A stretch of DNA of 8,535 nt from Candidatus Poribacteria bacterium (GCA_009835515.1 VXXH01000220.1:1-8535); one strand, 5' to 3'; shown: positions 1 through 7,905, numbered from the stretch's first letter. Notes: generated from the letters alone by a model not told the origin. Numbers and translations: made by a program.

Positions 1-83
1 CTGTAAAGCAACAAAGTTAAAAAAGTTCGTTAGTGGAGACAGATCGTTTTCGCTGTTGTCTGTTTATTTCTTTAATTCACGAT

Positions 84-89
84 AGGAAG
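84..89 (+). promoter_or_regulatory. Weak ribosome binding site of the C25 gene
   Basis: AGGAAG lies 14 nt before the ATG at 104. The spacing is long and the match partial, so the start rests mainly on the signal peptide immediately after this ATG. I found no convincing -35/-10 pair in positions 1-83. The promoter may lie left of the window. Confidence 0.4.
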
Positions 90-103
90 AATCGTAAAAC
101 GCC

Positions 104-3100
104 ATGAAAAAGACGCTTATTTTTTTCGCCATAGTCCTTACACTTTTTACTGTTCCGATACTGGTTGCCGTAAGTCAGACACAGTCAGGATCCCTACCCG
201 TTACTGGAGACGCGGTGCCACCGCTTCAGATTCTGGCAATTACAGCGGACACCCTCACAGCACGTTTCACCCTACCAAAACTTAAGATAACGACACAGAC
301 TTCCTCTACTGTAGATAATTCCGAAGGTGTGGTAACTGATATTCGTTTTGCAGGCGCGGATCGGACGCTTGACGTAGGCAAACCGCAGCTGCCCATTTAC
401 ACACAACGCATTGGAATCCCTGTCGCAGGAACACCGGTTGTCACCATCATTGAAGCGCGTTCGGAGATGCGGATAATCGAAAATGTGGGTGTCACACCTG
501 ATGATCCAGTTTTTCCGACTCTGGTTTCCAGAAGTTCCTCGCGGACTTCCGCCAAATTTTATCCCACGCAGCTTGTAGAGGTCATCCCTGGCGGCTTTGT
601 GCGAGACCAGCGCATCGGCAGTTTGCAAATCAACCCCGTGCAATACAATCAGGCGACGAAGCAATTAAAAATATTTCCGTCTGTGACGTTCCGAGTGCAT
701 TTTCCGGGGGCGGTTATTGGCGGCACTATCTCTACAGCTCCTTCTGCTTTTCGAGAACCTCCGCGTGCTTTTGAGAACCTATTCCAAGGAACGTTGCGTA
801 ACTATGAGCAGGCAAAGTCGTGGCGAAAACAACGCCAGACATCTTATGGCGTCACAGATGGTAATCACATTCCTGGGGCACCACCGCTAATTAACGCGAA
901 TACGCGCCGTTTTAAAATCCCTGTCGCTAAGACAGATATGTATCGTATTACCTATAACAACATTAAGGCACATACTGGCATTGAACCAGAGAGTATAGAC
1001 CTTGATACACTTCGCTTGGAGAGCAGTGGACAGAAGCAAGGTGTCTATATTTTCGATGAAAACGAGAACAATACACTTGACCCTGGCGAGCAGATGATCT
1101 TTTATGGTCGGGCATTAGCAGACAACAAATTTACTGATGAAAACGTTTATTGGCTCCGTTTCGGCTTACACGGAGAACCAAACGCGGGTTTTGAAACATC
1201 CCGCGTGGAGGCGCGCGACGGAAGTCCGCGAACGCCAAACTTAATATCCCCTAAAGCCTTTTTAACACGCGTTCGCTTTGAAGAGAATAGACATCATGAC
1301 GTCTTAGCCGGTAATGATATTAAGTCTGAACTTGCAGACCACTATTTCGGCGTTGCTTTCCGCGGTGGGAATATTAATACGAGCCGAAAAGATTTTCCTA
1401 TAGAACCTAAAGACATTCCGGGCGCAATACCACGGCTTCAAATTGATCGCATTGGTACTTTGCGTATTAAATTCCAAGGTGCCTCCCGCAAGGGGAGTGC
1501 ACGCCACATCGCTCGTATCACCTTTAATAACAAGATACTTGGTAGGGATGAGGAGTGGAAACGTCAAGCTTCGCAGACCGCAACCCGCGACATCTCACAC
1601 AATTCACAGAATCTCATCTTCCACGATACGACGAACTATATGCGCATTGAAGCATTCGATGACAACGATACGCCGCCAGGGTCGTACGATTTCTACCTCG
1701 ACTGGTATGAGCTTGATTATTGGCGCGACTTTCAGGCGGAGTCCAATCGCCTTGAATTCAATACCAATACTGAACCGCTCAACGGTGGGCAAGTTCAGTA
1801 CCGAGTTGGAAACTTCTTTAACGACACAATAGACGTATATCAGTTGGATGAAAACGGAATTACAAGCAGACTCACTGGCGGTAAAGTCGTTCGAACGGGA
1901 GCGACTCGTCGGATTTTGTTTGAGGATACTGTCAGCCAGTATAAACGCTATTTTGTAATAAGTCGTAGTGCCTATAAAAATATCAACGCACTCGTTCCGA
2001 CACCACCGACAGCGTTAAGGAACCCCGCTAACCAAGCTGACTATGTCGTCATTACACACTCGACTTTCGCCGAAAGTATTCTTCCGCTCGTCGAATTCCG
2101 GCGTTCGCAAGGTTTAACAACTATGGTTGTTGATATTGACGATATTTACAATGAATTTAGCGATGGCCTCTTCAACCCCTTTGCGATCCAGAAATTCCTA
2201 CGATATACCTATCATAATTGGCAACAACCTGCACCTACGTATGTCCTCCTTGTTGGAGATGCCCACTACGACTACAAGGGAGCCACTGTTGATATCTACC
2301 GCCAAGATCCGACGTTCCGAGGCACCTATAACCTCTATCCCAACTTCGTGCCGACATACCACGGTTGGGCACCTGCGAGTGGTGAAACTTCTATGGACCA
2401 GCGTTTTGTCAATATTAGTGGCGAGGATCCTTTGCCGGATATGTTTATTGGTAGACTCTCGGTGCAAACGCCCGAAGCCCTCACAACCATGGTTCAAAAG
2501 ATGATTGATTATGAAAAAGATCCGAAGATGGGGGTGTGGCAAGGCACATTAATTCAGGTGGCAGATGATCATACAGACAAACCCAACGATGGTATCTTTG
2601 AAGAGTCACGCGATGAACTCATACAGGAGGTTATCCCCCCCGGATACGACACGCGCCAAATCTACCTCCGAAAGATTGGGAGCCCTGACAATACACGTAG
2701 GATGATCCTCTCTGCTATCAATAGAGGCGCGCTTGCAATTGAATATGCTGGACACGGTGGAAGCCAGACCTGGGCAGATGAATCTATTTTTCGTATTGAG
2801 GATGCCGCCGATTTGCGGAACCAATACCTCCCCTTTGTTATCACAACGACCTGTCTCAATGGACAGTTTGATAAGCCACAACAGGCTGGAAATTTTTGCC
2901 TCAGCGAACAGTTTCTGTTAGGAAAGTACGGGGCTATTGCGGCACTTTCGGCAACACGGCTCACCTACGGGCAAGCAAATGCTGAGTTTGACATAGACCT
3001 CTTTGAAGCCTTGTTTCGTGTTGTTCAGGAGTCGCCAGAATTGGTGACTAACAGTCCACCCTTACAGCCAACGATAGGATCTATTGTTGCTGATGCCAAA

Positions 3101-6100
3101 ATTAGTTTTCTCAACCGGATTCGGAACATAGATTGGATTCCTGGAACCGAATCATATACACTTTTTGGTGATCCTGCATCTCGCCTTGCCCGTCCCCAAC
3201 TTGACGTAAAGGTGGAGTTGGAACGCGTCGCGCTCAACGACACACATAAAATTGTGATTAAGGCGAACGAGATAGGCGTGATCCGAAATTCAGGAATCGA
3301 AGATACAGGCGGCGTGAGCTTCACGCGCGCATCCGATTTTAGCACAGAAACATTTTTTGCTTTCGCAGTCTTTGCAAATAATTTTGATGACAATCTACGC
3401 AATGACCTCACGCGACGGGTAGGTGGCAACGTCTGGCAGGGAGAGTATGGAACTGTGCGGATCGATGTCCCAAACAACGCGTTACCCGGCAGTGGTTTTG
3501 CCCGTATTTTTGCTTATGACGACACCCGTGCTGCTATCGGTGGCACCCGATTCTGGATAGATACACCTGTTGTATACGACATCCGTGAGACGCTTGATAC
3601 TAAGGTCACGGATACCCTTAATATCAGTGCCCTCGTCCTTGATGACAAAGGACCGGGTGGCATACGAAGTATAAACGTTTTATGGGATAATACAGCCACC
3701 TTCGCAGACGTCGTAACACCTATGGTCCCTGCCCGCACACCGCTTGGAGATGTTCCGCCCGGTGGACGATGGTATGAACTTCAGACACCTATTCCACTCC
3801 CGAAAGGTGGATTGCAGATACGTTACCGAATTCGCATTACCGATAGTACGGGACATGAAGTTGCCATTCCATCGAAACAAGAACGCAACATCGTCAGAGT
3901 TCCTGAGGGGCCGAACCTGGCAATCGGCACTGACAAGGTAGATAGGGCCCCTATCCGATATACCTTTGACGAGAAGAAAAACGGTTACCAACTCATAGCA
4001 GAATTGATCAATAACGGTGGCCGTCCTGTGTTGGCGGATATTGAGGTCGTATTTGCTGAAGAAAACCCTGACGCTGATGGAGACCTTATCGTTGACGAAA
4101 CCGCGGACGTTCTTGGGACCGTAGTCGAGAAAGCCACGGATTGGGTGGACGGGACGTACGTATGGCAACGCGCGACGGCTATCTTAGACCTCAAGACCCC
4201 ACTTGAGACGGGTGTCCACAAAATTTATGTCCTGGCAGACCCAGAAGACCCGAGTATTGAAGATAAAATTGATGGGAATGTCGAAGAAGCACGTCTCTAT
4301 GATAACAAGCAGCATGTCTCCTTCATCGTCAACGATTTTAACTATCGACTCGAGGAAGAGTTAACAGCCTTTAGTTTAGACAGAGTGTTTGAGATCCATT
4401 TCCCTCCAAACGCCCTTGAAACCGAAACGAAGGGTACGGTAAGTATCCCGCTTGCTGTTACATCACAATCACCACCGGACCCGACGCAGCCTGACCTCCA
4501 ATTTGCCCCGATTCCCCGTGTCGCTGCGCTCCGGCGCGGCCTCATTCGGCAAGGTAGGGCTGTCGCTCAATACTATGAACCCGCATTTCGCACAGACGCA
4601 TCAGTGCTCGCGAAACCTGCCGAGATCAAACTCCGTTTTGATGTGAGTGCTTTAGAAGACATCGTACGAGAGGAAAAAGGGCTTCAGTCTGACAACCCCA
4701 CATTTAAACATGAACTCACTGAGGTCACAAACCAGATCGCAATTTATGCGTGGCAGGCAAATGTCGAGAGAGGTCCACAATCGGAGTCTGCTGCTGAGGA
4801 GGCGGATGTTAACTTGTCAGCATGGCGACGGTTGCCATCGAAAATTAACTACACCTCTGAAGGCGACTTTCTGCTCGAAAATTATGTTACACCCGTACAG
4901 ATGGAAAATGCAAGTCAACAGAACTTAGAAACTGATAATATTACCATCAACCCAAACCTCACGCCAGCAGGCACTTGGGTTATCATTTTTCTTGATGGCA
5001 GTGAATACGAGGTATTTCTCAAGCGGAAGGAGGAATCACGGAGCCAAAAACTTGATAGGACTGGGCAACTTGACAATCCGTTCAGGGAGGAAGCATTTGG
5101 TTTAGAATTACGGATTCCACGGCAAGAAAACCCATCTCTTGATGTCAATTACGCCTTTGAATTTGCCGACGTACTCGCTTTTGAAACCGACTATGATCCC
5201 CAAGGTGACGTCGTCCTTACACGCACGTGGAATACGAATCTCGGTAACGGCAGTGCAACGGTAAATAGTAGGCTTGGACCGAAAGCGGAGTTTGAGACAG
5301 GCGACTGGTTCATTTTTTTTACCGATCCTAATTACTATGAGCTCCGTGATACTTCTAACGAACCTTCCTATTTTCCCAATGGTGTCAAAATACGCGGGAA
5401 GATCAACGAACCTATTTTCCTGACCCATCTCGGCTTGGAACTGCTCGTCACCGCGAGTTCCGAAGAATTTGATTTTGGCGATAAGTTTAAATTCAGTAGT
5501 GCTCGCGTCGCTACAATTACAACGGATGTCCCTAAACTCACACGGTTTGCCCTCATGCGTAGTACCGATACCGAACCGCCTACTTTTAACCTCTGGGTAG
5601 ATGGTCTCCAACCACAAACCGGTAGCGTCATTGCCCCGCGCCCTACTATCTCTATTGTGCTGCAAGATGCAAATGGTATCGATACAGAGTTCTTCTCCCT
5701 GCAAAAACAAAAAGATGGTGGACCTTTTGAATCTGTTAGTGACTACGAACTCCGTACACAAGGTGGTATTCAAACCGTCCCGATTGATTATCGACCAATA
5801 CTCTTCCCGGGCGAGTATACTTTCAACATTGGCGCACAAGATTTCAACGGCAACACTATCGGTGGTGATGACGGTGTTGTTAGTTATAGGTTTTTTGTCA
5901 TTGAAGCTCCCGATATCACACCACCGACTATTGACATCCAAGTCGGTGCGAGCGGTAGAGATTCAGGAAACGAAATGCTTGAGGAGCCGTTGACAGACGG
6001 CGCAGTACTCACAGAACAACCGCGCTTCAAGATTACCCTCACCGATGATAATGCACTTGATGAAACCACTTTTCGATTCAATTTTGGAGGTCTGTATGAA

Positions 6101-6586
6101 CCACTTGACCCCTTAGATGCAAGCAATTTCACCCAGACCTTTGATCCGGCGGCACCAACGAGTGCTGATATTACATACTCACCGGACCTCGCCAACGGGG
6201 AATATCAACTCCAGATTACTGCGGCAGACACCAGTGAGAACATAGCAGAGTTTGTTACGACCTTTACCTTAAATGAAAAAGTCACGCTCAATGAGGTGTT
6301 CAATGTCCCGAATCCTGTGGATCGTACATTCGGCGGGAAGACTTTTTTCACCTATCACCTTGCACAGGCACCTGACGGCGTTACAATCAAAGTTTATAGT
6401 GTTAACGGTAGACTCCTCAAGACACTCGAGGATGTGAGCGCGAACCGCGGCACCAACGAAACCGGTTGGGATTGCAGAGATGAAGCAGGCGTGCGGTGTG
6501 CCAACGGTGTATATTTCTATCGCGTCATTGCCAGCACCGAAAATGGAAAAATAGAAAAAGTCGGAAAACTTGCCATCTTACGATGA
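104..6586 (+). CDS. Giant secreted C25 (gingipain/PorU-like) cysteine peptidase with T9SS C-terminal sorting domain
   Basis: The protein has 2160 residues. A Sec signal peptide (KK n-region, hydrophobic 5-23) probably ends at AVS|Q after residue 24. A beta-rich propeptide-like region follows, with GKPQLP at 92-97, a conserved type of motif in C25 N-termini. An EF-hand-like loop (D318, N320, N322, D326, E329) comes next, then a beta domain ending in LDWYELDYW (532-540), typical just ahead of C25 cores. The peptidase core is about 645-1028, with LLVGD to D719, D779/GR783-784, H884 and C917. After it come Ig-like modules, a CARDB-like module (about 1270-1411, with a DADGD loop from 1323), an unassigned beta region (1412-1822), two Ig-like repeats starting at TEPPT (1823) and ITPPT (1938), and a sorting domain (2065-2160). 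By family knowledge it should cross the outer membrane by T9SS and be surface-attached or released. It could be a protease or a PorU2-type sortase, and sequence alone does not decide this. It is far longer than gingipains or PorU. The frame is intact, and the ATG is chosen for the signal peptide. Confidence 0.9.
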   Translation: MKKTLIFFAIVLTLFTVPILVAVSQTQSGSLPVTGDAVPPLQILAITADTLTARFTLPKLKITTQTSSTVDNSEGVVTDIRFAGADRTLDVGKPQLPIYTQRIGIPVAGTPVVTIIEARSEMRIIENVGVTPDDPVFPTLVSRSSSRTSAKFYPTQLVEVIPGGFVRDQRIGSLQINPVQYNQATKQLKIFPSVTFRVHFPGAVIGGTISTAPSAFREPPRAFENLFQGTLRNYEQAKSWRKQRQTSYGVTDGNHIPGAPPLINANTRRFKIPVAKTDMYRITYNNIKAHTGIEPESIDLDTLRLESSGQKQGVYIFDENENNTLDPGEQMIFYGRALADNKFTDENVYWLRFGLHGEPNAGFETSRVEARDGSPRTPNLISPKAFLTRVRFEENRHHDVLAGNDIKSELADHYFGVAFRGGNINTSRKDFPIEPKDIPGAIPRLQIDRIGTLRIKFQGASRKGSARHIARITFNNKILGRDEEWKRQASQTATRDISHNSQNLIFHDTTNYMRIEAFDDNDTPPGSYDFYLDWYELDYWRDFQAESNRLEFNTNTEPLNGGQVQYRVGNFFNDTIDVYQLDENGITSRLTGGKVVRTGATRRILFEDTVSQYKRYFVISRSAYKNINALVPTPPTALRNPANQADYVVITHSTFAESILPLVEFRRSQGLTTMVVDIDDIYNEFSDGLFNPFAIQKFLRYTYHNWQQPAPTYVLLVGDAHYDYKGATVDIYRQDPTFRGTYNLYPNFVPTYHGWAPASGETSMDQRFVNISGEDPLPDMFIGRLSVQTPEALTTMVQKMIDYEKDPKMGVWQGTLIQVADDHTDKPNDGIFEESRDELIQEVIPPGYDTRQIYLRKIGSPDNTRRMILSAINRGALAIEYAGHGGSQTWADESIFRIEDAADLRNQYLPFVITTTCLNGQFDKPQQAGNFCLSEQFLLGKYGAIAALSATRLTYGQANAEFDIDLFEALFRVVQESPELVTNSPPLQPTIGSIVADAKISFLNRIRNIDWIPGTESYTLFGDPASRLARPQLDVKVELERVALNDTHKIVIKANEIGVIRNSGIEDTGGVSFTRASDFSTETFFAFAVFANNFDDNLRNDLTRRVGGNVWQGEYGTVRIDVPNNALPGSGFARIFAYDDTRAAIGGTRFWIDTPVVYDIRETLDTKVTDTLNISALVLDDKGPGGIRSINVLWDNTATFADVVTPMVPARTPLGDVPPGGRWYELQTPIPLPKGGLQIRYRIRITDSTGHEVAIPSKQERNIVRVPEGPNLAIGTDKVDRAPIRYTFDEKKNGYQLIAELINNGGRPVLADIEVVFAEENPDADGDLIVDETADVLGTVVEKATDWVDGTYVWQRATAILDLKTPLETGVHKIYVLADPEDPSIEDKIDGNVEEARLYDNKQHVSFIVNDFNYRLEEELTAFSLDRVFEIHFPPNALETETKGTVSIPLAVTSQSPPDPTQPDLQFAPIPRVAALRRGLIRQGRAVAQYYEPAFRTDASVLAKPAEIKLRFDVSALEDIVREEKGLQSDNPTFKHELTEVTNQIAIYAWQANVERGPQSESAAEEADVNLSAWRRLPSKINYTSEGDFLLENYVTPVQMENASQQNLETDNITINPNLTPAGTWVIIFLDGSEYEVFLKRKEESRSQKLDRTGQLDNPFREEAFGLELRIPRQENPSLDVNYAFEFADVLAFETDYDPQGDVVLTRTWNTNLGNGSATVNSRLGPKAEFETGDWFIFFTDPNYYELRDTSNEPSYFPNGVKIRGKINEPIFLTHLGLELLVTASSEEFDFGDKFKFSSARVATITTDVPKLTRFALMRSTDTEPPTFNLWVDGLQPQTGSVIAPRPTISIVLQDANGIDTEFFSLQKQKDGGPFESVSDYELRTQGGIQTVPIDYRPILFPGEYTFNIGAQDFNGNTIGGDDGVVSYRFFVIEAPDITPPTIDIQVGASGRDSGNEMLEEPLTDGAVLTEQPRFKITLTDDNALDETTFRFNFGGLYEPLDPLDASNFTQTFDPAAPTSADITYSPDLANGEYQLQITAADTSENIAEFVTTFTLNEKVTLNEVFNVPNPVDRTFGGKTFFTYHLAQAPDGVTIKVYSVNGRLLKTLEDVSANRGTNETGWDCRDEAGVRCANGVYFYRVIASTENGKIEKVGKLAILR
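2036..3187 (+). other. C25 peptidase catalytic core within the large protein
   Basis: Residues 645-1028. The core opens with ADYVVITH and a Rossmann-like strand/helix pattern. It carries YVLLVGD (to D719) and DMFIGRL (779-785), then the catalytic His in YAGHGG (H884) and the catalytic Cys in TTTCLNGQF (C917), and ends at LFGDPASRL (1020-1028). The His-to-Cys distance is 33 residues, the same as between His211 and Cys244 of gingipain RgpB. Both catalytic residues are present, so the enzyme is probably active. Its cleavage preference cannot be read from the sequence. Confidence 0.88.
6296..6583 (+). other. T9SS type A / FlgD-Ig-like C-terminal sorting domain
   Basis: Residues 2065-2160. The order of motifs is VPNPVD (2068-2073), a YHLAQAPDGVTIKVYSVNGRLL segment, a GWD turn, NGVYFYR and a terminal KVGKLAILR. 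This matches the consensus of such domains (NxPNPF, I.IYN..G, WDG.D..G, GVYFYR, K.v.L). Known proteins with this tail are exported through the type IX system. One departure is that the usual WDG and the following small residue are replaced by cysteines (C2124, C2132). Confidence 0.85.
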
Positions 6587-6602
6587 GGATGGCTGGCAAC
6601 TG

Positions 6603-6623
6603 TTAGCAATTAGCGGTCAGTGA
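6603..6623 (+). repeat. Short degenerate heptamer repeat in the convergent gap
   Basis: Three adjacent 7-bp units, TTAGCAA, TTAGCGG and TCAGTGA, lie between the stop codons of the convergent C25 and NIPSNAP genes. Only the first two are close copies. Their reverse complement resembles the AACTGAA/AACCGAC units at 7153-7187, which suggests one repeat family. The resemblance could be chance at this length. Confidence 0.35.
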
Positions 6624-6638
6624 GAGCGGGTGATCCCT

Positions 6639-6968
6639 CTATTGTAAGGGCGAATAATCTGTCGGTTCAAGTATCTTTGAACTTGCCACATTCACCAGCG
6701 GACCCCCGACTTCCGTTAATCGTTTCGCCGCTTGCCACTCTGGATCGGCGATGAATGCATCCCACGCGCGCTGATAATGTCCGAGGTCATCAAAGGCAAG
6801 CATATAGACAAGTTCCGTTGTCGTTGCCTCACCGATGGCAGTTTCCCAAAACCCGATAACCTTCATACCGTGCTTCTCGAACAAAGGAAGCGTGATATTC
6901 GCAAACCGGTCATTCAGGTTTTTCATCTTCCCGGGTACGACTTGATACGTCCGTAATTCATAAATCAT
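6639..6968 (-). CDS. NIPSNAP family protein
   Basis: A 109-residue protein, the usual length of single-domain bacterial NIPSNAP proteins (dimeric alpha-beta barrel fold). It opens with MIYELRTYQVVPGKM, followed by LPLFEKHGMKVIGFW (28-41), an ELVYMLAFDD strand (52-61), AWDAFIADPEW (68-78) and a terminal ILEPTDYSPL. These are the hallmark segments of the family. No catalytic site is established for most members, and related stress-barrel proteins bind small ligands or act as monooxygenases, so no reaction is assigned. It has no signal peptide or membrane segment and is probably cytoplasmic. It lies 221 nt downstream of the RraA-family gene on the same strand and converges with the C25 gene 52 nt away. 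The wide upstream gap suggests its own promoter, but I could not identify one. Confidence 0.92.
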   Translation of the reverse strand: MIYELRTYQVVPGKMKNLNDRFANITLPLFEKHGMKVIGFWETAIGEATTTELVYMLAFDDLGHYQRAWDAFIADPEWQAAKRLTEVGGPLVNVASSKILEPTDYSPLQ

Positions 6969-6979
6969 CTTTTTTATTT

Positions 6980-6984
6980 TCCTT
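6980..6984 (-). promoter_or_regulatory. Ribosome binding site of the NIPSNAP gene
   Basis: On the minus strand AAGGA precedes the ATG (6968) by 11 nt across an A-rich spacer. It supports the chosen start, which also gives the family-typical MIYELRTY N-terminus. Confidence 0.6.
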
Positions 6985-7109
6985 GCGGTTCGTTAAGGCG
7001 GATTTTGCGAAGAAGGCTTCTCTCCGTATATCCAGCCCGGTCTGTTAGTTGGGCTTACGCGCTAAGAACAGCCAGCAGAGGAAGGGTTATCAGTCTACCT
7101 CACAGTGAA

Positions 7110-7184
7110 AGTCATCAGTTAAGAGAAACTTGAACAGTCAAACAACTTCTTTAACTGAAAACTGAAAACCGACAACTGATGACT
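7110..7184. repeat. 11-bp perfect inverted repeat spanning the heptamer tract
   Basis: AGTCATCAGTT at 7110-7120 is the exact reverse complement of AACTGATGACT at 7174-7184, with 53 nt between the arms. The right arm forms the end of the heptamer tract and lies just downstream of the RraA-family stop codon. The transcript could fold into a long stem-loop, but no U-run follows either arm, so it is not a standard intrinsic terminator. Confidence 0.6.
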
Positions 7185-7187
7185 ATT
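7153..7187 (+). repeat. Degenerate 7-bp tandem repeat (AACTGAA type)
   Basis: Five consecutive 7-mers in register: AACTGAA, AACTGAA, AACCGAC, AACTGAT and GACTATT, with the last one degraded. The tract fills the spacer just after the RraA-family stop. It is like the short tandemly repeated heptamers known between genes of some cyanobacteria and other large environmental genomes. No coding function is seen. Confidence 0.7.
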
Positions 7188-7189
7188 CA

Positions 7190-7864
7190 TCACAGAATCC
7201 CGTATTTGTCATAAACTTCCCGCAGCGTTGCACCGGTGCGGAGTTCGTCGCGGGTCCGATTCTCCCCGCTTACTTTTTCCAGTGCAGCTTCAATCACGGT
7301 TGTTTCCACCGCTTGTGGGATCACAACGACACCATCAGCATCGCCGAACACGATATCGCCAGGATTAACCGTGACACCACCACATTCAATCGGGACGTTA
7401 TACGCTATCACATCGCCGCGTCCGTTAGAGTCAACAGGCGACAATCCTATTGTGAACACTGGAAACCCCATCGCTAAAATCTGGCGTGCATCTCGGATAA
7501 ACCCATCAATGATGGCACCACGCGCCCCGCGTGCTCGCGCCGCTGTCGAGAGGAGTTCCCCCCAAAAACAGATGCGGGTACTCCCGTTTGTCGAGCAGAT
7601 AAGAACGTCATCCTGTTTGAGGCTATCCACCGCCGCGATTTCTTGCTGATACGGTTCATCTGGAATCTCGTAGACTTCTACGCACAGCACAGGCATCGCG
7701 CGACCGACGACAATTGTCGTTGGGGTAAGAGGGCGGATGGTATGTCGCAACGCCTGCTCGCGGTACCCGGCTGCGTCGAGTGCGTCCGAAATCACAGCGG
7801 CGTATAACTGCTCTTCCATCATATCAAAGAGTTCTGTATCATTGTGCCACTCAAAAGTTTCCAT
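7190..7864 (-). CDS. RraA family protein (HMG aldolase / oxaloacetate decarboxylase-like)
   Basis: A 224-residue soluble protein, near the usual length of the family once labelled dimethylmenaquinone methyltransferase. The fold signature is complete: ISDALDAAGYR (25-35), WGELLSTAARARGARGAIIDG (101-121), FIRD (122-125), PVFTIGLSP (135-143), a glycine-rich PIECGGVTVNPGD (158-170) and GDADGVVVIP (174-183). R124 and D125 match the Arg-Asp pair that binds pyruvate and metal in characterised HMG/CHA aldolases. An aldolase or decarboxylase acting on oxo-acids is therefore more likely than an RNase E inhibitor role, but the substrate is unknown. It starts 41 nt after the MazG-like gene on the same strand, so the two are probably co-transcribed. 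The ATG is chosen because it follows a GGAG and leaves the typical short N-terminal helix. Confidence 0.92.
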   Translation of the reverse strand: METFEWHNDTELFDMMEEQLYAAVISDALDAAGYREQALRHTIRPLTPTTIVVGRAMPVLCVEVYEIPDEPYQQEIAAVDSLKQDDVLICSTNGSTRICFWGELLSTAARARGARGAIIDGFIRDARQILAMGFPVFTIGLSPVDSNGRGDVIAYNVPIECGGVTVNPGDIVFGDADGVVVIPQAVETTVIEAALEKVSGENRTRDELRTGATLREVYDKYGIL

Positions 7865-7878
7865 AGTTTATTGTTTAT

Positions 7879-7882
7879 CTCC
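7879..7882 (-). promoter_or_regulatory. Ribosome binding site of the RraA-family gene
   Basis: GGAG on the minus strand lies 14 nt before the ATG at 7864. It abuts a small GC-rich hairpin (CCG-CTGG-CGG, 7881-7890) that shares its GG, so folding could reduce access. The spacing is longer than ideal. Confidence 0.4.
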
Positions 7883-7905
7883 GCCAGCGGCTCGGTGCCC
7901 GATAC

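Noticed and set aside
37..61. Possible terminator hairpin AGACA/TGTCT followed by a T-rich stretch, ahead of the large gene
   Set aside because: The stem is only 5 bp with a 15-nt loop, and the T-rich stretch is interrupted by other bases. It is too weak to call.
1443..1832. Other-frame plus-strand open frame of 129 residues within the large gene
   Set aside because: The composition is unlike a real protein (rich in Arg, Ser, Thr and Ile, without domains), and it overlaps the intact main frame.
5108..5941. A 277-residue open frame on the minus strand inside the large gene
   Set aside because: It lies wholly antisense to the conserved beta modules and Ig repeats of the C25 protein, shows no recognisable motif, and looks like a mirror of the real frame. 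Long antisense frames are expected in a gene of this size.
6572..6593. Hairpin GCCATC/GATGGC at the end of the large gene
   Set aside because: The stem is 6 bp, overlaps the last codons, and no T-run follows on either strand, so it is not a convincing terminator.
6623..6640. Small hairpin around GGG-TGAT-CCC at the NIPSNAP stop codon
   Set aside because: The stem is short and bulged, with no U-tract. Transcription end for the convergent genes is unresolved.
7034..7055. AGCCC/GGGCT inverted repeat in the spacer upstream of NIPSNAP
   Set aside because: Five base pairs with a 12-nt loop can easily arise by chance, and no second copy is in the window.
7190..7864. Annotation as dimethylmenaquinone methyltransferase or RNase E inhibitor
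   Set aside because: No SAM-binding motif is present, and the Arg-Asp pair fits aldolase-type members. The methyltransferase label is a historic misannotation of this family.
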